From Gnetum montanum (lineage: Eukaryota; Streptophyta; Gnetopsida; Gnetales; Gnetaceae): DNA of 25,796 nucleotides. Position numbers and translations under genes: made by a program. The notes under the pieces were generated by a model. That model was not told the DNA's origin. It saw only the letters and a program-made list of their open reading frames with translations, and made no database searches. Of this stretch, positions 19,018 to 25,796 are shown in pieces (within the stretch, counting starts at the first letter, position 1; each line of letters opens with the position of its first letter). The stretch covers positions 178,673 to 204,468 of the forward strand of contig MNCI01015575.1 in assembly GCA_015680685.1 (NCBI GenBank), in the 5' to 3' direction.

Positions 19018-20830
19018 ACAAGTTTTTCCTACTGCTAATGGATGTAATCTTGCAGTTGTTTCTTCTACTCTTCAGCTTTTTATAAGCATTGATTCTTCTA
19101 AGTTAGAGTTATGTTTTCATTGCATGTGTCTCAAAGGTCACAACTTATAAAATTCATCATAGCTTCAAATAATGATGCATTGAAGACTGTCATCTTCTTA
19201 GCACTCTTGGCCTCCTCAATTCTTTATTAAAGCTATTGGAAAGCTTCACCTATAGTAAGTTCTAGATGGAGAATGAATGGATCTAACACACAGGCTCTTA
19301 ATTCCAAATATTTCTAGTAGCTACAATTAGGCTACTAAAATGTCTTTCAAGAGATCAAAGATCTCTAAAATAATTTGCCCACTTCTAACCAATCACTCTA
19401 GTACTGCCTCATGTTATGCTACATTCATTTCCTTACTTCTGACTCCTAAAAAAATTTGTATATTTGCCATTGCAATAATATCAAAAATAGAGGCTACAAG
19501 AGTACTTAAAGCTTCTCCAACTCTATTTTCCACTATCTATACTATTTTCTCCTAGCCCTTTTGTGATAAAACTAGAATTGTTACATCTTTTCCTTCCTAT
19601 AGCATGATTGAAAAAGCCATTGCATTCCTAGAGATTTGAAGAAATGATTACCTTGGAATAGATATAGTGATCTCTTGGGCATTAGGATTGATGTGAATAG
19701 AAGCTTGGTTCCTTCTTACAGTGAACAAATGAATGAGGTCATCCACTAGCTAGTTGATGATCCTTATGACTTCATTAATTTGGCTCATGATTGGAAAATA
19801 TACTAAGAACTCATCACCACCCCCAAAAGCTTATTGCAACTGCTACTCCCTAAGTTTCTTTAGATGTTTTACTACTACTATCATTTTAGGCATCATCTTA
19901 AGTGTTACTAGTGGTTGCAAAGGTGATGCCTCCTCTTAGAGCTTGATAGGAGCATTTTCTTTTAATATTTCCTACCATGATGTAGTAGGAGCCCTACAGA
20001 CTACATCATTAGAATAGTAAGAAATTCCTTCCTTTTTGTAAAGTTTTTGGATGAGGCATGGAAAGGAAAGTATCTTCTAATCCTTCTCATTATCCTTGAA
20101 TCTCTTCTTAGTCTCTAAGAAGATAAGCTAAGGAAGATTGACTGGAAATTTTCTACTCAAAGTCACACATGCTTTTGTAGAGAATGTTGTAACCTTGCTT
20201 GGCCTTACCATTGGATTGAGGTGATAAGCTAAAATCTTAAAGTAGATACACTCTACTTTGACAAGGTCATTGTACTCCTTATAGTCCACTACATAACATC
20301 ACTAAGTCCATTCCTTTTTTATCTTTGCATCTACCTAGGTGGAGACTTCTACCAACTTTGCCTTGGTGTTAGGTAATCCAAGAGCTTTGACAATGGCTTC
20401 TATAGAGTAGGAGATGGTGATATCTTTGATATTTATAGTTGCATTTCCTTGGTAGTTATTCTAGAAGAGGTACATCTTCCCAAGGTATCATTTTCCACTA
20501 ATGGAAATGGTGGACCATAACAGAGACCTTTATAGCTACATTCAGATCCCTTCTAGTTCCAACTCTAGAAAGGATTCAAAGTTGAGTTCCTAGAGAACTA
20601 TGCTTTGAACTTCCTTATTTCTCACATTTTCTAACGAGACATCCATGAGAGGGACCTCCAAGTTTGGGCTATGTCTTGTAATCCCATCCTACCTAGATTG
20701 CCCTATCTTTGCAATGGAAATTTAGTAGACCTCAGGTTCTTCTCATAAGGATCACATGTATATATAGTTTTTTTAGGCTACATCAACATATCAAACTATG
20801 TTGATAATGATGCACTAATGCAGCCATCTG
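19018..20830 (-). pseudogene. ORF2 of element 3, C-terminally truncated
   Basis: This is a broken copy of the ORF2 family. The best segment (about 20460 down to 20040) encodes VECIYFKILAYHLNP, then VRPSKVT...KACVTLSRKFPVNLP. It is clearly homologous to element 4 (VECIYFKITAYHLNP, VRPSKVT...ARACATLSRRFLENLP) and more distantly to element 2. It continues with KRFKDNEKD...LSFPCLIQKLYK, the LPFP-x-LI-like motif. Upstream, about 20665-20560 gives PNLEVPLMDVSLENVRNKEV. The sequence stops exactly at the element 2 LTR, within the coiled-coil part, so the conserved LQIEE/D-TE block is missing. Plus-strand frames here (19340-19555, 19754-19939) are shadows. Function unknown. Confidence 0.68.
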
Positions 20831-22267
20831 TACACATTCTCAGATTGAGAAATTAATGGATTTTTGGAGAGTTTGAAAGTAATAAAAGGAGTAAATGCAA
20901 GCCAGAAAAGAGTAAAAAGAACAAAAACAACAAATCATTAGTCCAGTGATCAAGAATTAGAGTTGAAAGAGCTTTGTTAATGCTAGAAGAAGACATATTT
21001 CCAAAACAAAATGAAATAAAACACAAGGTTGGATGATGCAAATCATCAAGATTGTAGTAAAATAAATCGAGACACATGGTGATTGGGTTTAAACTGGACA
21101 TTCTAAAAGCTATGCAAGTGGATCCTCCTCAAAGCAGGATGATGTCCAAAAATGCCCTTGCATAACCATATCACAAAGAGTCTATGAGCATCTTGGAAAT
21201 TTAATGTTGATCTAGGTTAAACATCATAATCACATAAATAGTAAACTTAGTACTACTTAGTCTACAAGATCAAAAATTATCATAATGACCATGGTATGTT
21301 GCCACAAGGTAAGAAAATTGGATTTTAAAAAAGGTTTGCAAAGAAATTGAGGCATGAAAATCTAGATCATTGTGATAGAAGGCCCTAATGAATTAAGTGA
21401 TTAAAGTGATCCATATACTAGCTCATTTAGTTTCCAAACCAATTCCATACCATTAGCAATGACCTCACATTATTACGCTCCTTCCCTCCTACAACCATGA
21501 GAATATAACAATCATAGGGGATGGTCATCACTCCAAAATAAGAAGAAGAACGAAAGAAGGACGTAGTTAGACATTTTAAGGAAGAAATTTGGGCCTTAGT
21601 CAAAGAAATGTCTTCAAGCATGGGTAACATGTCTTTCCAACCCAATAACTAGTGCTTATACAGTAAGAGATCTTCATATTTATGTGTTTTTATTCTCATT
21701 TTTTTGAAAGGGAACCATACTTTATAAAGATATACTTCCTTCTTGGATTATAAGAGGAGTGATGATGTATTTCCTAGGGATTCATGAGACTCATGGAGAA
21801 CATCAAGAGGGAAACTTAGCAAATTCCTTTGAGATTACACCCTTTTTCATTCCCACTTGGTTCTTTCCCCATTCGTTGTGTAATGAGATCACAAGTTATT
21901 TATAGTTTTAGTGTGAGAGAATCATAGTGCCATCATGATATAGATATCATATTAAAAAATATGGAATGGGTGGATTTCATGATCTCACTACCTTGAACAA
22001 TTATATAAACGACAACCCATTACTAGAGAATATAGTTCCAAAAGCAAAGTTAGCCTACACATACAAATAACAATCTAACAATTGCATTTAGTAATTACTA
22101 ATAACTACAATAGCAATAGAATAAAATTAAACATTACAAAGGCATTTATGATGTGAAGAGTAAAAGAAAATTAATGAAAAATGATGATAAGTAAGGAGGA
22201 AAAGTTAAAGGAAAAAGAAAAAATAAATGAAAATAAAATAAAATAAATATGAGAGTCAAAATGTAAA
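20831..22267 (-). other. Spacer of element 3, non-coding
   Basis: On the minus strand this carries the same ordered blocks as 12994-15173: T-rich tract (22260-22190 side), CCACCCATTCCA (about 21970), AGAACCAAGTGGGAATG-GGGTGTAAT (about 21840-21875), the 26-nt block (21612-21637), ATGGTTGT and TGGAATTGGTTTGG (about 21497, 21440), and GGATCCACTTG (about 21115-21125). The minus-strand frames 21427-21645 and 20853-21101 fall inside these blocks. The first spans the 26-nt block, but its counterpart in element 2 is not open for long, so I do not call it a gene. Confidence 0.6.
21612..21637 (-). repeat. 26-nt conserved spacer block in element 3
   Basis: Minus-strand match to 13595-13620 at 25 of 26 positions; the only difference is T for C in CATGYTACCC. 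Confidence 0.7.
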
Positions 22268-23143
22268 TGATAAGCGACTGGGTAGCCCTAGGCTCAACCA
22301 TACAAATCACTAAGCATTCATGCCTGATTTGGTTGAATTCTAAGGACTCTATGTCTTCTAGTGCATTGGTTTTCTAGAAATTGAATCTTGCTCTAAGGTC
22401 ATTCGTTGTCTTCCTAATTACACTTGTGAAGCATAATGGTATGGTTAAGAGTAATTAAGGCATATAATTTTTATCCTTTTGTGTTTTATGATTTTTGTGC
22501 TTAAAGAGATAATTAAAGTAATTTAATAGCTAATTTAATCTAACTAACTAGTCTCTAGCTCATCCTAACATAAGCATCCATCCCCACTTTCCGTACACAT
22601 CCTAAATCCACATATCCACTACTAGGTTACCAAGCTCTATGCTACTAGGTGCACCAAGCAATAATGCTACTAGGATTACCAAGTGAATACGTGCTTACGC
22701 TTGAAGCGATCGTACTTATGTGGTTAGGCTATTTAGCTTATCTAGCTTAATTAGATTAATTAATCAAAAACATTGAATAAATGACTAAAAACATTAAATG
22801 CATGAATAAAAGATCTAAACTATCTAGAATTCTACAAGGTTTATCAAGAAGCTCCTCTTTATTTCTGTAAACATTGTCATGCTCAGGTACAACAATGCTC
22901 AAATAAAGATCTGTACACTCAATGACTCCTGCTATAGGCACTTGGGAGAAATATTCTAGCTCTCAAATGGGAAAACTACAAGAGCTTCACTACTACTATG
23001 ATAAGACATGTCATAAATGTGGCTGATGAGCTCATATTTATAGGCATAGACAGACCCTACATCAATGAGGCCAACTCGATGGGGCCTAGTCAACCAGGTG
23101 AAGTCGACGAGGCCTCATCAACATAACCAACCATGACTCATCA
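22268..23143 (-). repeat. 3' LTR of element 4
   Basis: 876 bp. On the minus strand it begins TGATGAGTCATGG and ends CAGTCGCTTATCA. Its R/U5 part aligns with 1026-1991 (for example GAGCCTAGGGCTACCC against GAGCATAGGGGTACCT near the end). U3 instead contains GATGAGGCCTCGTCGACTT and related GGCC-rich segments not found in element 1. The TATA box is at 23035-23043 on the minus strand. The minus-strand frame 22756-22941 is not a gene. Confidence 0.85.
23035..23043 (-). promoter_or_regulatory. TATA box of the element 4 LTR
   Basis: CTATAAATA on the minus strand, preceded by TGC as in the context of the other LTR promoters of the group. Confidence 0.65.
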
Positions 23144-23177
23144 TACTCCCACAACTAAATGAAAACTTATTCTTGAG
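23144..23177 (-). other. Polypurine-tract block before the 3' LTR of element 4
   Basis: On the minus strand it starts CTCAAGAATAAGTTTTCATT and ends TTGTGGGAGTA, directly before the LTR. Same 34-nt length as in elements 1 and 2. Confidence 0.75.
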
Positions 23178-23358
23178 TTTTTTTACAAAATTAGGAAGGT
23201 ATGGGATTATTGAGTAACTCTTAACAAAAAAAAATTGACTGACTTGACAAAAACTAAGTGCCTAAGTGTACAGATCAACATATTACAAAATTATGATGTA
23301 TGTGACACAAAAATTGAACACCATGAATTGACTCCATAAAATTTGGACAACACATCCT
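23178..23358. other. Non-coding 3' tail of element 4
   Basis: AT-rich sequence between the ORF2 stop and the polypurine block, partly shared with element 1 (about 920-990). No other feature seen. Confidence 0.5.
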
Positions 23359-25796
23359 CTACTGACTTGAAGATAGTGGGGAAGATCGAATACTCCTGGG
23401 TAGTGGTGGCTCTTGAGGCTTTAAAGGACCTTCATTGACTTCAAGCATGTGCAGTGGTTGAGGTAGTTGTGGCTATCCTACTATAGCTACAACTTCTAGT
23501 GGTAGACGGAAAGCATTCAAAAATGCTTTCATTTTCTCTTCCTTGCTCTAGGTATCATTCATAGTCCACGTAGCATCTCCAACGTGTGCTAGAATGGGGA
23601 TATCCCATAGATAGGGTATCATGGGAAACATCTCCTTAACATTGATAAACCATGCAGAAAATTGTTTTTTCTCAATGTCAAATGCTCTAACTACATCTTT
23701 CAACTCATGGTAATCATTCATTCTCTTAGCCAGGTTATTGATGATAGATCTTTGGTCTGTGAATCATGCATGAAGAACTTTGAGTTCACTGTTTTCTATC
23801 TCAGGCTTCTACTTGGTGTCTTTGTGGTGCTTAAACTTGACCTTGTACAATAAGCACAAGCTAACCACTTATTTTTCTAATTCTAAACGCAGTCATCCAA
23901 TAGTCAACATTGCCAGGTTTTCATAGTGGAGGTTGGCCAACTCCATGTATTCAGTCATTTCTTCTATCTGCAACTCCTTCAGATGGATCTCTGCTTTGTT
24001 GTAGGCATCAATCTCATCAATGATGGGTTGCCACACCTCTCTTCCATGCTAGAGTTGCTAGAGGGTCTTGTTGACCTTACCCGTAGCTAATTGAATGTGT
24101 TTCTCATTGATTGTCTTTTGCAAGCCAACTTGGCCTCTATAGTGATCTTTGACTTTTTCAAACTTAAGAACCTCATTTTTTTCAGGCGGCAATCTCAATG
24201 GTAGACTTCTGGTGTAAGGCTCAAACTTCCTCCATTGATAGATTTCAATTCTTTGCAGTCAATCTGCTTAATTTTGTGTTTTCCCTAGCAAGCTACTCCT
24301 ACTATTAATGGATAAATTCTTACATTTTCTGTTGTTTCATATCAACATTACACAAGCGATGATTCTATATAATTAGTGATTCATTTTTCTAGCACATCTA
24401 AGCCAAGTCCTTCTGAACTAAAGATGTCTTTGCTTCTACTATGGACTAGTTGAAGATGGTCATAACCACTTCCTCCTCAACCTTCTTGAATCATTCTTGA
24501 AGCTGTTGGAAATCTTCATCTCTAGTTATTGTTGGGCTGAGAAGTGTGGGGTTAGTAAAGTGGGCATGCAATTTGGTAATCTCCATAGCTAAACATTGGT
24601 TTTATGCTTGAGCCATTTCATGCTACTCCTCTAAAATGATGAACTTGCCCCTTGCTTCTAGCAACTCCAAATAGGTTGCATTGATGTTATCTGAAAGATC
24701 AAAGATATTTGAAATTAGTTACTTGGTCCTTACCAGTTAGTCCAACAATTCTTTGTGCTAAGCTGCATTTAATCTCCTACTGACTATGCCTATGGATGTG
24801 TACACATCTTGAAGTATAACTACATTTGGTACAAACACTGTAGGTACATTAAGTGCTTCAACAACTCAGTCAATGACTACCTCAACAACTGTCTCCTACC
24901 CCTAGTGCTTCATCACTAGTACAATTTCCCCCTTGCCCTCCTCCAAGTGCACCAAAAAGGAAGTAGCATTCCTAGAGATTTCTGGGAATAGATGTTATTG
25001 TGATAAGGATACTATTAACTCTCAAGCACTGGGATTCAATCTCGTAGGCAACTATGTTCATTGGGAAAATAATCTTGGCCCACCTCTCTTCATCTGACTG
25101 ATTGTTTAAGCCACCTCATTAAGGTGACTCATTACTAATCGATACACAGATGGATTGCCACCACTTGTTTGTGCATGTTGTTCCTGCTCACACAAGAGCT
25201 GCTCTTAGATTTTGCGCAAGCACGAGCCTCTAATAGTGTTTCTTGAGTGGGTGGTAAGGGTGGTAGCTGCTACTCCCCTTCTTTGGTGGTGGCAAGTATC
25301 TTGTCTTTCATCATTTCAAACCATGAAGCCATGGGAGCATGCCAAACTGTATCGTTGGCATAGTGGATGATCCTTTCCCTTTTGCAAAGTTTCTTGATGA
25401 GGCACAAAAAGGGCAAGGTTTTTCTTCCACGTTCATTTTCCTTGAAACATTTCTTGATATCTAAGTAAAACATTTATGGAAGGTTTTCTAGAAATCTCCT
25501 ACTTAGAGTAGCACATGCTCGAGCAAAACAAGCGGTCACCTTACTAGGCCTCACTGTAGGATTGAGGTGATATGCTGTGATTTTGAAATAGATGCATTCC
25601 ACTAGTGTGAGCTCACCGAATTCCTTGCGTTCAACCTTGTAACACTATTGGGTCCACTTCTTCTTGGCTTCAAGGTTAGCCTGTGTTTACAACTCTACCA
25701 ATTATGTTCCTATGTCAAGCAACCTATGCCCCTATGCAATTGCTTCAGCCAAATAGGACACTTGGATGTCCTTGATCTTTACAATAAAGCCTAGCC
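23359..25796 (-). pseudogene. ORF2 of element 4, N-terminus outside the window
   Basis: The fullest ORF2 C-terminal half in the window. From the right edge it encodes IKDIQVSYLAEAIA, then VECIYFKITAYHLNP, VRPSKVT and ACATLSRRF (about 25610-25490). It continues into the uninterrupted frame 25473-25270, with DIKKCFKENERGRKTLPFL followed by IKKLCKRERII and NDTVWHAPMASW. The rest is coiled-coil-like, with ELQIEEMTEYMELANLHYE followed by NLAML at about 23990-23900, matching element 2 (17410-17500). It ends in a proline-rich tail (LPQPLHMLEV...PQEPPLPRSI) and TAG at 23361-23359. Several in-frame stops, many at former CAG/CAA codons, disable it. Same unknown function as the other copies. The LPF-x-LI-KLC motif suggests the Transposase_32-type plant domain, moderately supported. 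Confidence 0.7.
25270..25473 (-). pseudogene. Best preserved open segment of ORF2, element 4
   Basis: 67 uninterrupted codons within ORF2 covering the LPF-x-LIKKLC motif and the NDTVWHAPMASW segment. The element 3 counterpart (about 20110-19970) encodes LSFPCLIQKLYK and SNDVVCRAPTTSW, and the element 2 counterpart (about 15930-16060) encodes LPFPFLTKKLC and NNDVPRKA. The methionine at its beginning is internal: homology extends upstream through a stop (NLP-stop). This is therefore a domain core, not a separate gene. Confidence 0.65.

Larger units (their letters stand above)
19018..22267 (-). mobile_element. Element 3: minus-strand fragment of the same retrotransposon group
   Basis: On the minus strand it reads spacer (22267-20831), then ORF2 (20830-19018). 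It has lost its 3' end, polypurine block and 3' LTR at the boundary with the element 2 LTR (19017/19018). It is interrupted on the other side by the LTR of element 4 (22267/22268). Its spacer and ORF2 are homologous to element 2, and its ORF2 is closer to element 4. Confidence 0.75.
22268..25796 (-). mobile_element. Element 4: 3' part of a minus-strand LTR retrotransposon, cut by the window edge
   Basis: On the minus strand it reads ORF2 (25796 to 23359), tail, polypurine block (23177-23144), then 3' LTR (23143-22268). The gag-protease part and 5' LTR would lie beyond 25796. Element 3 spacer sequence abuts its LTR, which suggests element 4 inserted into element 3. Its LTR is closest to that of element 1. 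Confidence 0.8.

Noticed and set aside
21427-21645. 72-codon minus-strand frame containing the 26-nt conserved block
   Set aside because: The element 2 counterpart is not open beyond a short run and changes frame, so coding is not supported; kept only as a conserved non-coding block.
22756-22941. 61-codon minus-strand frame
   Set aside because: Lies wholly inside the element 4 LTR with no coding counterpart in element 1.
1-25796. Intact host gene, tRNA, rRNA or CRISPR array
   Set aside because: No long open frame, no tRNA-like folding sequence with A and B boxes that I could recognise, no rRNA signature, and no regularly spaced identical repeats.

Overview
The window looks like a stretch of a large seed-plant nuclear genome made almost entirely of old, nested LTR retrotransposons. 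It is AT-rich, and every coding trace is broken by stops and frameshifts. I see no intact host gene, rRNA, tRNA or CRISPR array. A conifer-like genome would fit (large, slow-decaying, heavy C-to-T loss), but that is inference, not something the sequence proves.

Layout. (1) 1-1991: the 3' end of a plus-strand LTR element (element 1): internal tail, polypurine block and a 966-bp 3' LTR whose U3 holds a minisatellite-like array of TAAT palindromes. (2) 1992-3309: weak coding-like debris, then AT-rich sequence. (3) 3310-7370: a second LTR family. Two LTR copies lie head to head as an inverted repeat (about 3310-3917 and 4131-4745). Then comes a decayed minus-strand interior with a 33-bp tandem repeat and an initiator-Met-type primer site (7094-7106), ending in a truncated LTR (7109-7370). 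(4) 7678-8460: a broken Copia-type gag with a degenerate zinc knuckle. (5) 8482-19017: element 2, a 10.5-kb plus-strand element with both LTRs (884 and 865 bp, TGAT...ATCA ends) and a tRNA-Asp-like primer site. It has a gag-protease remnant, a 2.2-kb non-coding spacer in place of reverse transcriptase, RNase H and integrase, and a long third ORF ('ORF2') that includes coiled-coil sequence. (6) 19018-22267: element 3, a minus-strand fragment with ORF2 and the same spacer. (7) 22268-25796: element 4, minus strand, with 3' LTR, polypurine block and ORF2 running off the window. It appears to be inserted into element 3.

Elements 1, 2 and 4 share related LTRs and an almost identical 34-nt block before the 3' LTR; elements 2, 3 and 4 share ORF2. 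They belong to one broad Ty3/gypsy group, Athila-like by primer site and by a downstream extra ORF. The most notable content is this family: element 2 keeps gag-protease and ORF2 but no polymerase, and its non-coding spacer is shared with element 3. It looks like a non-autonomous lineage that would have depended on a relative's polymerase. All copies here are dead.
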